Below the pieces are notes generated by a model, which was not told the DNA's origin, searched no databases, and saw only the letters and a list, made by a program, of their open reading frames with translations. A stretch of 32,156 bases of DNA from Gemmiger sp. (lineage in GTDB: Bacteria; Bacillota; Clostridia; Oscillospirales; Ruminococcaceae), in contig JAQUSS010000019.1 in the NCBI GenBank assembly GCA_028710135.1, positions 1 through 32,156 of the forward strand. The letters run 5' to 3'. The translations under genes and the position numbers were made by a program. This document shows, piece after piece, positions 16,523 through 24,365 of the stretch (within the stretch, counting starts at the first letter, position 1; the number at the start of each line of letters is the position of its first letter).

Positions 16523-16840
16523 ATGGAACGCATGGCATGGAAAGGGCGAATCAAACCCGGCTGCAAGGCCGAGTATATCCGCCGCCACAATGAAATTTGG
16601 CCCGAGATGGTGGCCGTGCTCAAAAACGCCGGCATCTGCAACTACACCATCTACAACACCGGCGACGAGCTGTTTGGCTACTACGAGTGCGAGAAGGGCG
16701 TTGCCTTTGCCGAGGCTGCCCAGGCCCAAAGCCCGGTGGTAAGCCGCTGGAACGACTATATGCAGGATATTTTGGAGCTGGAGATGGACCCTGTTACCGG
16801 TGCCCAGCCCAAGCTCACGCCAGTGTTCCGGCTGGACTAA
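16523..16840 (+). CDS. rhaM: L-rhamnose mutarotase
   Basis: A 105-aa cytoplasmic enzyme that interconverts alpha and beta anomers of L-rhamnose for its isomerase. The ferredoxin-like fold and length match RhaM (about 104 residues). Tyr18 and His22 in EYIRRHNEIWPEM correspond to the active-site Tyr18/His22 of Escherichia coli RhaM, and SRWNDYMQDIL is conserved near the end. A good AGGAGG precedes the start. As the last gene of the operon it shows that free L-rhamnose is produced inside the cell, which supports the pectin reading of the GH105, CE12 and GH112 genes. No rhamnose isomerase or kinase is in the window. Confidence 0.93.
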   Translation: MERMAWKGRIKPGCKAEYIRRHNEIWPEMVAVLKNAGICNYTIYNTGDELFGYYECEKGVAFAEAAQAQSPVVSRWNDYMQDILELEMDPVTGAQPKLTPVFRLD

Positions 16841-16895
16841 CCAACATAACCACATAACAACATAACAACGCGCAAAAAAAACTACCCGCGCAATC

Positions 16896-16944
16896 AAAAA
16901 GCGGCCCCACCGTGTTCAAACAGAACGCGGTGGGGCCGCTTTGT
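16896..16944. terminator. Bidirectional intrinsic terminator between rhaM and fructokinase genes
   Basis: A 17-bp stem (one wobble pair) runs from GCGGCCCCACCG (16901-16912) to CGGTGGGGCCGC (16928-16939) with a 5-nt loop. It is followed by TTTGTT on the plus strand and by TTTTT on the minus strand. It ends both the pectin operon and the converging sucrose operon. Confidence 0.92.
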
Positions 16945-16984
16945 TGCGGTTGCCGTGGGTGTTGATGTGCTTTTTTGGGGGGCG

Positions 16985-17956
16985 TTACGCCATCTCGGCG
17001 GCGGTGGGGTAGCTGGCAATTGCGCCGTGGCGCTGCACACTCTGCCCGCAAAAACGGTTGCTGTAGCACAGGTATTTTTCCAGCGTGGCGGCGCTTAGGC
17101 CGGGCAGGGTGGCGGGGGTGATGCCCGCCTGCTGTAGCTGCCACAAAAACGAGCCGATAAACCCATCCCCCGCGCCGGTGGTATCCAGCGCGGCCACCTT
17201 TTGGCTGGGCGAAAAGGCGGTGGCCGTGCGGGTGTAGGCGTAGGCCCCGCCCCCGCCGCAGGTATACAGCACCAGGGCTACCTGTCCGGTAAAAAGGGCG
17301 GGCAGGGCAGCTTCGATGTCTTTGCTGTCGGTCAAAAATTCAAGCTCCTCGTCCGAAATTTTTAGCAGGTGGGCCTTGGGCAAAAATTCCCACACCGTCC
17401 GCTTTAGGGCCGCACGGTCCGGCCAAAGGGGGAAGCGCAGGTTGGGGTCAAAGCTTACCAGCGCCCCGCCCGCGGTGGCCTGCGCAATGGCGGCTTGGTG
17501 GGCGGCTTTCATGGTGTAGGCGGCGTTACCCTCCACCAGGGATACACTGCAAAAATGCAGGGCAAAGGCATCCGCCAGCGCCTGGGTGGGCAGCTGCGCG
17601 GGCCGGTAGAGCAAATCGGCCGAGGGGTTGCGGTAAAACGAGAAGGTGCGCCCACCATCCGCCCCCAGGCTTACAAACGCAAGCGTGGTGTTGGCCGCCT
17701 GGGTAAAGGCCAGGTGGCGGGTATCCACCCCAAAACCGGCCAATTCGCCCGCAATTTTGTGGCCAAAGGGGTCGTCGCCAAGCTGGGTTAACAGGGCGGC
17801 GTGGCCGCCCAGCCGGGCAAACGCCCCGCAAACGTTGGCGGGCGCGCCCCCCACCGCCGGGCTGAAGGCGGTTACCGCGGCAAAATCGCAGCCGGTTTGG
17901 GCGGGGATAAAATCAATCAGGGCTTCGCCAATGGCAAACAATGTGTCACGCTTCAT
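16985..17956 (-). CDS. scrK: Fructokinase (PfkB family)
   Basis: A 323-aa PfkB/ribokinase-family sugar kinase. It has the N-terminal GGAPANV motif (about residues 36-42) and the C-terminal DTTGAGD motif (258-264) with the catalytic Asp264. The family contains several substrate types; fructokinase is inferred because the gene follows sucrose PTS and sucrose-6-phosphate hydrolase genes, whose product is free fructose. Its start overlaps the upstream hydrolase end by 11 nt, so the two are translated together. The transcript ends at the bidirectional terminator just downstream. Confidence 0.9.
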   Translation of the reverse strand: MKRDTLFAIGEALIDFIPAQTGCDFAAVTAFSPAVGGAPANVCGAFARLGGHAALLTQLGDDPFGHKIAGELAGFGVDTRHLAFTQAANTTLAFVSLGADGGRTFSFYRNPSADLLYRPAQLPTQALADAFALHFCSVSLVEGNAAYTMKAAHQAAIAQATAGGALVSFDPNLRFPLWPDRAALKRTVWEFLPKAHLLKISDEELEFLTDSKDIEAALPALFTGQVALVLYTCGGGGAYAYTRTATAFSPSQKVAALDTTGAGDGFIGSFLWQLQQAGITPATLPGLSAATLEKYLCYSNRFCGQSVQRHGAIASYPTAAEMA

Positions 17957-19391
17957 ACAAAACCTCCATGCCCGTTAGCGCGTACAGGGTTGCGGCGGCC
18001 CCCCGCAGCTGCAAGCAAACCGGCCCTGCCGGGGGGTAATACCGGGTCGAAAAAACGCAGGCCCCGTCGTTCAGGTAACATTCCATGCTCGAACGGTCGA
18101 TCATTACCCGCAAACTGTGGCAGCCTGCCAGCACGGCCCGGCGGGTGGTGCGCCCGCCACCCAGGGCGGCATCGGCAAAATGCAGGGTGCAAAGGGCCTT
18201 TTGTTCATCATAGCACAGGGTTAGCCCGCCCGCTAGGGTAAGGGCAAAATTATTGCCCGGGGCAATTTGCGCGCACAGCTCGCAGGGGGCGTTCAGGGTG
18301 GCGGGCGCACCATCCGGCAAAAAGCGGGCGGGGCCGCGCAGGGCCAGCAGCTCCCGCGCGGGGGCCTGGCAAAGGTGGCCCGCGTTATCCCAAAACAGCT
18401 CGCGCGGCAGGGTCAGGCAGTGCTGCCAGCCCAACGCGGCGGTGGGGTTTTGGCTTTCGGCATCCGGCACCCCCATCCAGCCAATCAGTATGCGGCGGCC
18501 ATCGGGGGTGGGCATGGTTTGGGGGGCGTAAAAATCAAAGCCATAGTCCCACTCGGTAAAGGTGGCAGGGTCTATTTGCGCGGCGGCTGCCGGGTCGGCT
18601 ACAGGGTCCCCCAGGGGGAACCAGCCCGCCTGGTATACGTTTTGGAACCGCGTTTGCCCGTGGGGTAGCCCCTGGGGCGAAAGTGATAGAACGCCCCGCC
18701 CCGGCTGCCCGGGCAGGGTAAACCAATCCGGGCATTCCCACATATAGCCAAAGGGGGCGGTGGGGGCCAGGGTGGCGGCCAGCTGCCAGGGGCCGCCGGG
18801 CGCGGGGGCGGTGTAAACCAGCGCCCGGCCCTCGTCCCCGCCGCCGGCGGCGCTTTTTTCCGCCCCGGCGGGGCGGTACCGCGCGCCCAGCAGCATCCGC
18901 CACTCGCCGCCCTGCTGCCACACCTTGGGGTCGCGCACATGGCAGGTGCAGTGGGCCGGGTAATCGGCATTTTGGAGCAAGCATTGCTTTTGCCCCATGG
19001 TGTGGCCATCCGGGGTGGTAACCAAAAGTACATTGGCCCCCCGCCCGCTGGCAATATAGTCGTGCGGCCCCGGCGCCTTCACGTTGCCGGTGTAAAACAG
19101 GTGGAGCGCATCGCCCGCCGCCACTGCCGAGCCGGAGTATACCCCGTTTTGGTCCCACGCGGTATCGGGGCGCAAAACGGTGCCGGTGAACCGCCAATGG
19201 AGCAAATCCGGGCTGGTAAAGTGGCCCCAGCAGCGGGGCGCGGTGCCACCGGGGGTGGCGGGGCTGTACTGAAAGTACACCTGCCAGGCCCCGCCAAACC
19301 AGCACAGGCCGTTGGGGTCGTTCAGCCAGCCATCGGGCGGCTCCAGGTGGAGGGCTTGCCGCCAAAAATGCCCCGCAAATTTATTTTGCAT
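17946..19391 (-). CDS. scrB: Sucrose-6-phosphate hydrolase (GH32)
   Basis: A 481-aa cytoplasmic GH32 enzyme that splits sucrose-6-phosphate into glucose-6-phosphate and fructose. It carries WLNDPNG near the N-terminus with the nucleophile Asp25, the RDPKV motif (VRDPKVW) holding the transition-state Asp, and ECPDWF with the acid/base Glu. A C-terminal beta-sandwich follows (MIDRSSMECYLNDG). The start at 19391 is preferred because AAAGGAG is well placed; an upstream in-frame ATG at 19439 would lie within the PTS gene. The gap to the PTS stop is only 7 nt. Confidence 0.94.
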   Translation of the reverse strand: MQNKFAGHFWRQALHLEPPDGWLNDPNGLCWFGGAWQVYFQYSPATPGGTAPRCWGHFTSPDLLHWRFTGTVLRPDTAWDQNGVYSGSAVAAGDALHLFYTGNVKAPGPHDYIASGRGANVLLVTTPDGHTMGQKQCLLQNADYPAHCTCHVRDPKVWQQGGEWRMLLGARYRPAGAEKSAAGGGDEGRALVYTAPAPGGPWQLAATLAPTAPFGYMWECPDWFTLPGQPGRGVLSLSPQGLPHGQTRFQNVYQAGWFPLGDPVADPAAAAQIDPATFTEWDYGFDFYAPQTMPTPDGRRILIGWMGVPDAESQNPTAALGWQHCLTLPRELFWDNAGHLCQAPARELLALRGPARFLPDGAPATLNAPCELCAQIAPGNNFALTLAGGLTLCYDEQKALCTLHFADAALGGGRTTRRAVLAGCHSLRVMIDRSSMECYLNDGACVFSTRYYPPAGPVCLQLRGAAATLYALTGMEVLYEA

Positions 19392-19398
19392 TGCGCGT

Positions 19399-20793
19399 TT
19401 ACTCCTTTGTGGTGGCAGCGGTGGCGGCTTTTTTGCCACTGTACAGCAAAAAGGTTAGCCCCAAGGCCACCGCAAACGCAACCGCCATCACCAGCAGGTA
19501 GCCGGGCAGGTTGTGGGTGGTAATCAGGATGCCAAACACCCCGGTAATGCCGTAGGCCGTGGCATTTACCCCCAGCAGCCCGGCAACCAGCGCCCCCGCC
19601 GCGCCCCCGGCGCAGCCCGCCGCAAAGGGCTTGAAAAAGCGGAGGTTTACCCCAAAGATGGCGGGCTCGGTAATCCCCAAAAAGGCCGAGAGGGAGGCGG
19701 GCAGGGCAAGCTCCTTCTGTTTTGGGTCGCTGGTTTTCAGGGCAAAGGCCAAGGCAGCCGCGCCCTGCGCCACGTTGGCGGCGGTGGCAATGGGCATCCA
19801 GGTGTTAACGCCGGTGGCCGAAAGCATCCCGGCCTCCAGCGCGTTGTACATATGGTGTACCCCCGCCACCACGGTGGGGGCATACAGGGCACCGCAGGCG
19901 GCTGCGCCCAGGCCAAAGGGCAGGGCAATCAGCCACTGCATGGCGGTTAAAACGCCACTTTCCAACGTGCTGAACACCGGGCCGATAACGGTCAGGGTCA
20001 GGTAGCCCGTCACCAGCACGGTGACGAGCGGGGTAACGAACAAATCCAGCATTTCGGGCACATGGCGGTGCAAAAATTTTTCAAGCAGGCACATCACCCA
20101 CACGGCAATCACCACCGGGATCACATGGCCCTGGTAGCCCACCAGGTTGATGCTGTACAGCCCAAACCAGGCCTCGGCGGTGGGGATGCTCTCGGCCCCG
20201 GCAACGCTCCAGGCGTTGAGTAGGTCGGGGTGGATCATAATCATCCCGATAACGGCCCCCAAAAATTGGTTGCCGCCAAACACCTTGGCCGCGCTAACCG
20301 CAATCAGCACCGGCAAAAACACAAACGCCGCGTTGGAAAACAAATGCACAATGGTGTAGGTGCCGCTGCTTGCCATAGCGGGGAAAACGTTTGCCAGCCC
20401 CTCCAGCAGGCCCATCAGCAGGCCGCTGGCAACAATGGCGGGGATGATGGGCACAAACACATCGCCCAGGGTTTTGATGGCCTGCTTGTACCAGGGTGCC
20501 TTGGCGGCGGCAGCCTGCTTTACTTCCTCCTTGCTGCCACCGGCCAGCCCGGTTACGGCCAAAAATTCATCGTACACCTTGTTCACGGCCCCGGTGCCCA
20601 AAATAATTTGTAGCTGGCCGGATGCTTCAAACACCCCCTTCACCCCATCCACCTGTTCCAGGGCGGCGGTGTCGCACTTGGCGTTATCCGCAATTACCAG
20701 CCGCAGGCGGGTGGCGCAGTGGGCCGCGCTGATAATATTTTCTTTTCCGCCTACCGCGGTGCAGATGCTTTGGGCTGTTACACGGTAATCCAT
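19399..20793 (-). CDS. scrA: Sucrose-specific PTS enzyme IIBC
   Basis: A 464-aa membrane transporter that imports sucrose and phosphorylates it at glucose C6. The N-terminal IIB domain has the phosphorylated Cys26 in SAAHCATRLRLVI. The IIC domain has about ten hydrophobic segments and the conserved GITEPAIFGVNLR motif. No IIA domain is fused and none lies nearby, so a separate glucose-type IIA must donate phosphate. The start at 20793 follows a strong GGAGGAGG site; the open frame extends 17 codons further upstream but without a ribosome site. The sucrose specificity rests on family resemblance and on the scrB/scrK neighbours. Trehalose or another beta-glucoside group IIBC is less likely. Confidence 0.92.
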   Translation of the reverse strand: MDYRVTAQSICTAVGGKENIISAAHCATRLRLVIADNAKCDTAALEQVDGVKGVFEASGQLQIILGTGAVNKVYDEFLAVTGLAGGSKEEVKQAAAAKAPWYKQAIKTLGDVFVPIIPAIVASGLLMGLLEGLANVFPAMASSGTYTIVHLFSNAAFVFLPVLIAVSAAKVFGGNQFLGAVIGMIMIHPDLLNAWSVAGAESIPTAEAWFGLYSINLVGYQGHVIPVVIAVWVMCLLEKFLHRHVPEMLDLFVTPLVTVLVTGYLTLTVIGPVFSTLESGVLTAMQWLIALPFGLGAAACGALYAPTVVAGVHHMYNALEAGMLSATGVNTWMPIATAANVAQGAAALAFALKTSDPKQKELALPASLSAFLGITEPAIFGVNLRFFKPFAAGCAGGAAGALVAGLLGVNATAYGITGVFGILITTHNLPGYLLVMAVAFAVALGLTFLLYSGKKAATAATTKE

Positions 20794-20819
20794 AAAAATC
20801 CTCCTCCATTTGTGCTGTA

Positions 20820-20833
20820 TGGTATCGGTTTCA
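20820..20833. promoter_or_regulatory. Cre-like operator just downstream of the scr promoter
   Basis: Read on the minus strand, TGAAACCGATACCA matches the catabolite-responsive element consensus TGWAANCGNTNWCA at all but one position. It lies at about +6 to +19, where CcpA would block transcription. It could instead be another site for the local LacI-family repressor. Confidence 0.5.
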
Positions 20834-20845
20834 TTCACTACCAAT

Positions 20846-20874
20846 AGTATATCCGCAGATACACGCCCTGTCTA
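20846..20874 (-). promoter_or_regulatory. Promoter of the scrA-scrB-scrK operon
   Basis: On the minus strand, TAGACA (20869-20874) and TATACT (20846-20851) are 17 nt apart, five of six matches each to the sigma-A consensus. Transcription would begin near 20839, about 45 nt before the scrA start. Confidence 0.8.
20847..20862. promoter_or_regulatory. Putative LacI-type operator overlapping the scr -10 element
   Basis: GTATATCCGCAGATAC is an imperfect 16-bp palindrome (6 of 8 pairs) centred on CG, as in LacI-family operators, and it overlaps the -10 hexamer. Its core ATCCGCAGAT recurs in inverted orientation as ATCTGCGGAT at 20891-20900, which could allow repressor looping. The adjacent LacI-family gene is the likely binder. 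Confidence 0.6.
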
Positions 20875-20962
20875 TTGACGGCAGGGCACAATCTGCGGAT
20901 TCTTCTCTATTGGTTTCACATGGTTTCACAAAGCTTTGCAAAATGGAAGGGGCGATACCACC

Positions 20963-20986
20963 AAAAAAATGCGCGCCATTTTGGCG
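20963..20986 (-). terminator. Intrinsic terminator after the LacI-type regulator gene
   Basis: On the minus strand, hairpin CGCCA-AAA-TGGCG (20974-20986) is followed by CGCA and seven T residues (20963-20969). It separates the regulator transcript from the scr operon. Confidence 0.75.
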
Positions 20987-21000
20987 GGTAGCGCTGCTTT

Positions 21001-22011
21001 TTACCACTGCAACGGTGGGGTGCAGGGTGCCCCGGTGGAGGCACGCTCCACCACCGTAAAGCCAAGCTCCACCGCCCGCACCCCCGTTTTTTCACCATGC
21101 AAAAGCTGCAACAGCAGCTCGGCGGCCTCGGCCCCGCTGGTGCGGTAGTGCAGGTGGGCGCTTGTCAGGGGCACGGCGGCGCTCTGCCCGGCCCTGCTAT
21201 CGCCCACGGCGGCAAGCAATAGCCCCGCCGGGATGCGCCGCCCCACCTCCCGGCAATACTGCATGGCACCCAGGGCTATGGCATCGGTGGCGCAAAACAG
21301 GCAGTCTACCTGGGGGGCTTTTTCAAACAGTGCCTTGGCCTGCTCGTAGCCCGATTCCATGTTGAACTGCGCCAGGCACATCCGCTCGGGGCGCAGGGGG
21401 ATGCCTGCTTCCTTTAAAGCGGCAATAAACCCTGCGCGGCGGCAAAGCCCGGCGGCATGGTCGTGCAGGGTTACCCCCAGGTAGCCGGGGCAGCGCCGCC
21501 CGGCGCGCAGCATCAGCCGGGTCAGCGCCAGGGCAGCACCGGTATCATCGTGGAAAACACAGCTATAGCCATCGTACTTTTGCCCCACCACCACAACCGG
21601 CAGGTGCATCCGCTCCAGCACGCTTTTGTGGGCGGGGGTAAAAATGCTGGCCAAAAAAATAACCCCATCCACATGGTTGTGGCGGAAAAGATCCAGCGCT
21701 TCCACCTCCTGCTCGGTGCTGTTGGCGGTATCCACCAACAACAGCTGGTAGCCATGCGCCCGCAGCACGCTGCCCACCCCCTCCACCACGCGGGCGCAGC
21801 TTTCGCTGGATAATTTGGGCAGCACCACCCCAATCTGCCGGGTTTGGCGGGTGCGCAGGGTTTGGGCCTGGGCGCTGGGGTGGTAGCCGGTTTGCTGGGC
21901 CGCCCGGGCAATTTGTTGTTTTTTATCCTCGGCCAGGTAGCCGCCGTTAAAGTACCGGCTCACGGCAGATTTTGACACGCCGGCCAAAGCGGCAAATTCG
22001 GTGATGTTCAT
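21001..22011 (-). CDS. scrR: LacI-family repressor, probably of sucrose genes
   Basis: A 336-aa regulator. The N-terminal helix-turn-helix and hinge are typical (MNITEFAALAGVSKSAVSRY, about residues 1-20), followed by a periplasmic-binding-protein-like effector domain with IGVVLPKLSSESCARVVEGV and, near the end, LTSAHLHYRTSGAEAAELLL. The start at 22011 is chosen for its GAAGGAG site; the frame stays open 27 codons upstream without one. It lies directly upstream of scrA on the same strand but has its own terminator. The role as sucrose repressor is inferred from position; fructose or sucrose-6-phosphate would be the likely inducer. Confidence 0.9.
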   Translation of the reverse strand: MNITEFAALAGVSKSAVSRYFNGGYLAEDKKQQIARAAQQTGYHPSAQAQTLRTRQTRQIGVVLPKLSSESCARVVEGVGSVLRAHGYQLLLVDTANSTEQEVEALDLFRHNHVDGVIFLASIFTPAHKSVLERMHLPVVVVGQKYDGYSCVFHDDTGAALALTRLMLRAGRRCPGYLGVTLHDHAAGLCRRAGFIAALKEAGIPLRPERMCLAQFNMESGYEQAKALFEKAPQVDCLFCATDAIALGAMQYCREVGRRIPAGLLLAAVGDSRAGQSAAVPLTSAHLHYRTSGAEAAELLLQLLHGEKTGVRAVELGFTVVERASTGAPCTPPLQW

Positions 22012-22069
22012 GGTGGCACTCCTTCGCAAATGGGCAAAGACGAAAGATGTTGGCTTTTGGTAGGGGATG

Positions 22070-22111
22070 CTTCGATAATTCGAGTATACCATCCCGCCCC
22101 ACCACCCGCAA
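22070..22111 (-). promoter_or_regulatory. Possible autoregulated promoter of the LacI-type gene
   Basis: On the minus strand, TATACT (22083-22088) lies 17 nt after TTGCGG. An imperfect palindrome CTTCGATAATTCGAG (22070-22084) overlaps the -10 and may be an operator. The -35 match is only moderate. Confidence 0.5.
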
Positions 22112-22437
22112 GGTGCAACGGCAAAAAGGGTGCGGCCCCCCGGCCGGGGCCGCTATGCGGCAACCGGGGTGGATGGCTAAAAAATACCCCCCGGCTATTT
22201 TTTGTTTCAAAATCAATAAAAATAAATAAAGCGCCGCGCAAAACCCACAGCGCTTTACAACAACTGCGCTATCCGCGTTGTATCTGACAAAAATAGCGAT
22301 GCTGCGTGCCAAACGCCGTCGATGGAAACTTGGCCACCGCCGACGGATTGCCGTAATCTTCGCGCGGGGGCGGCCCTATAATCGAAGCTACGCAAAGGGA
22401 AACGCTTCCAATTTTATTGCGTGGAAGGAGGAAACGG
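22112..22437 (+). promoter_or_regulatory. Upstream region and possible promoter of the sipW operon
   Basis: No gene is supported. From left to right it holds a GC hairpin with arms GCGGCCCC/GGGGCCGC (22132-22153), a GGGGT/ACCCC hairpin followed by CTATTTTTT (about 22164-22203), an AT-rich stretch to 22230, and an inverted repeat TACAAC/GTTGTA (22256-22282). TATAAT at 22377-22382 is the best -10 for the operon, but the -35 (TAATCT) is poor. A cre-like site follows at 22397-22410. Confidence 0.45.
22397..22410. promoter_or_regulatory. Cre-like operator before the sipW operon
   Basis: GGGAAACGCTTCCA matches TGNAANCGNTNNCA at all positions but the first and is itself palindromic around ACGC. It sits about 14 nt after a TATAAT element, the same relative position as the cre-like site of the scr operon. 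CcpA or another LacI-family repressor could bind it. Confidence 0.45.
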
Positions 22438-22995
22438 ATGACACGCAAGGCAGGCGCTTTGATAGCGGCGGTACTTACGGCGCTCCTGTTGGCACTGGCG
22501 GTGCTACTGGTGGGGGTACGGTTGATCGGCCTTACCCCCTACACCGTCCAAACCGGCAGCATGGTGCCCCAATACCCGGTTGGCAGCCTGATTTATGTGC
22601 GCCACGTCGCCCCCGAACAGATTTCTGTGGGGGATGCCATCACCTTTGTGATGGACGCACAAGGCCAGGTTGCCACCCACCAGGTTTGGCAGGTGGATAC
22701 CCAAACCCGCTGCTTTTACACCCAAGGCATTGCCAACATCGGCCCCGATGGTAGCCCCGTACATGATGGCCAACCGGTTCCGTTCGGCAATTTGGTCGGG
22801 CGGCCGGTACTGTGCATCCCACTTTTGGGATATTTGGCGGCATGGCTTACCACCGCACCGGGCCGCTGTGCCACGGCGGCGCTGCTGCTATGCGCGTTGG
22901 TGTTTGACCTTTTGCCGGGGGCCGCACAAAAACGCAGCCCCAACCGCCCGGGCGTGGTACCCGCCCTTGGCCCGGCAAGCAAGCCCAAAACCTAA
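22438..22995 (+). CDS. sipW: SipW-type signal peptidase I
   Basis: A 185-aa membrane signal peptidase of the ER/archaeal (SipW) type. It has an N-terminal helix, the catalytic Ser41 in QTGSMVPQYPVGS, and His81 in ATHQVWQV in place of the Lys found in ordinary bacterial type I peptidases. A second hydrophobic segment (about 142-163) lies near the C-terminus. SipW enzymes in Bacillus process TasA-type matrix proteins, and three such proteins are encoded directly downstream. The start at 22438 follows GGAAGGAGG; an upstream in-frame ATG at 22417 is less likely. Confidence 0.93.
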   Translation: MTRKAGALIAAVLTALLLALAVLLVGVRLIGLTPYTVQTGSMVPQYPVGSLIYVRHVAPEQISVGDAITFVMDAQGQVATHQVWQVDTQTRCFYTQGIANIGPDGSPVHDGQPVPFGNLVGRPVLCIPLLGYLAAWLTTAPGRCATAALLLCALVFDLLPGAAQKRSPNRPGVVPALGPASKPKT

Positions 22996-23058
22996 GGCTG
23001 CCGTATCCGCTTTACCCCTTTGCACCCGACATTGCACTGTATAAAGGAGGCATTTTTT

Positions 23059-23688
23059 ATGATGAAAAAACACAATAAGCTCGCCCTGGCCGCCATTTCC
23101 GCCGCGCTGGCCGTAAGCTGCGCCGTGGGTGGCACGTTGGCCTGGTTAAGCTCCATCACCAAGCCCGTTACCAACACCATCACCCTGGGCAATGTGTGCA
23201 TTACCCTGGATGAGGCAAAGCTGGGTGGCAAGCCCGGCGAACGCACCGATACCGGCAACAACTACACCAAGGTGGAGCCGGGGGTCAGCCTTTGCAAGGA
23301 CCCCACGGTGCATATTAAAAAAGATAGCGAAAAATGCTATGTCTTTTTGAAAATTACCAACGAATTTATGAAAAACCAAGAATCCCCCGCCGGTACCCCG
23401 GCAGGCTACAAAACCATTGCCCAGCAGCTGGTTGCCAACGGCTGGCAATTTTACAAAACCGATGTAGCCGCCAAGGTAGATTACTATGTGTATAACGGCG
23501 CAGGTTCCGCGAACTTTATCTTTGACCCAGCCACCGCACCCAGCCTGAGCCTGGTGGCCTTTACCGATTTTGCCATCAAAACCAGCATCACCGGCGGCCC
23601 CATCAGCCCCATTGTGGTAACCGCAGGTGCCATCCAAAGCGCCGGCATGGCCGATAAGGACGCAGCCTTCGCCGCACTGGGCCTGTAA
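23059..23688 (+). CDS. TasA/camelysin-like SipW-dependent secreted protein 1
   Basis: A 209-aa secreted protein. The N-terminus is a SipW-class signal sequence: MKKHNKLALAAISAALAVS, then GGTLAWLSS, then TNTITLGNV, the pattern of a hydrophobic core, an Ala-x-Leu-like end and an N-T-x-x-x-G start of the mature beta domain. The rest resembles TasA/camelysin proteins, which form matrix fibres, with VHIKKDSEKCYVFLKITNEF as the typical strand motif. Two cysteines in the mature part (about 90 and 105) are unusual for this group. AAAGGAGG precedes ATG 23059. Fibre formation is an inference from the family. Confidence 0.85.
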   Translation: MMKKHNKLALAAISAALAVSCAVGGTLAWLSSITKPVTNTITLGNVCITLDEAKLGGKPGERTDTGNNYTKVEPGVSLCKDPTVHIKKDSEKCYVFLKITNEFMKNQESPAGTPAGYKTIAQQLVANGWQFYKTDVAAKVDYYVYNGAGSANFIFDPATAPSLSLVAFTDFAIKTSITGGPISPIVVTAGAIQSAGMADKDAAFAALGL

Positions 23689-23724
23689 CAAACCTTGGGC
23701 CGGCAAAGTAGGGAGTGATTGCCA

Positions 23725-24345
23725 ATGAAATTGCAGCGAACGTTTGCCGCCGCGGCGCTGGTGCTGGCCTGTACCTGCGCCACGGCGGGGGCGGTGGGCA
23801 CCGGCGCGTATGCGGCCGCCGCCCACCGCACACACAACGTCATCACGGCGGGCAACATCCAAATTGCCCTGTACGAAAAGTTTGACCAAGGCGGCAAGCT
23901 GGTAGATTGGCCCCTGGCGCAGGGGATAACCGGCGCACTGCCCGGGCAAACCATCAGCAAAATTGTGTACGTTACCAACACCGGGGGCTACCCGGCCTGG
24001 GTGCGGGTACAGGCCACCCCCGGGCTAACACTGGCCGATGGCACCACCCAACCCCCCGGCGGGCTGGTGGGCTTTGCCCACACCGATGCCGCGGGGGTAA
24101 GCCACCCCGGCTATAACGAAGCAGATTGGCTGTACGATGCCACCGGCGGCTATTACCTTTACCGCACGGCGCTGGCCCCCGGTGCCACCACCACGCCGCT
24201 ATTTAGCGGGGTAACACTTTCGCAAACGATGGATGCCCGCTATGCGGGGGCCACCGTTACGGTGGAGGTGGCAGCCCAGGCGGTGCAAAGCAAAAATAAC
24301 GGCGGCGCTGCCACCCAGGCGGTGGGCTGGCCCACCGCCACCTGA
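23725..24345 (+). CDS. TasA/camelysin-like SipW-dependent secreted protein 2
   Basis: A 206-aa secreted protein related in layout to its upstream neighbour. The SipW-class leader runs from MKLQRTFAAAALVLACTC to about residue 35, followed by HNVITAGNIQIALYEKF, the usual beginning of a TasA-like domain. PGQTISKIVYVTNTGGYPAW and YNEADWLYDATGGYYLYR are typical motifs. ATG 23725 with GGGAG upstream is chosen over a TTG two codons before it. It probably forms or caps surface fibres with the other family members. No wall-anchor signal is present. Confidence 0.83.
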   Translation: MKLQRTFAAAALVLACTCATAGAVGTGAYAAAAHRTHNVITAGNIQIALYEKFDQGGKLVDWPLAQGITGALPGQTISKIVYVTNTGGYPAWVRVQATPGLTLADGTTQPPGGLVGFAHTDAAGVSHPGYNEADWLYDATGGYYLYRTALAPGATTTPLFSGVTLSQTMDARYAGATVTVEVAAQAVQSKNNGGAATQAVGWPTAT

Positions 24346-24365
24346 ACGGAAAGGAGTAGCAGGGA

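Noticed and set aside
20840-20914. A SacY/LicT-type antiterminator (RAT) for the sucrose operon
   Set aside because: No RAT-like consensus is visible and no antiterminator gene is nearby; the promoter lies inside the dyad, so most of it would not be transcribed.
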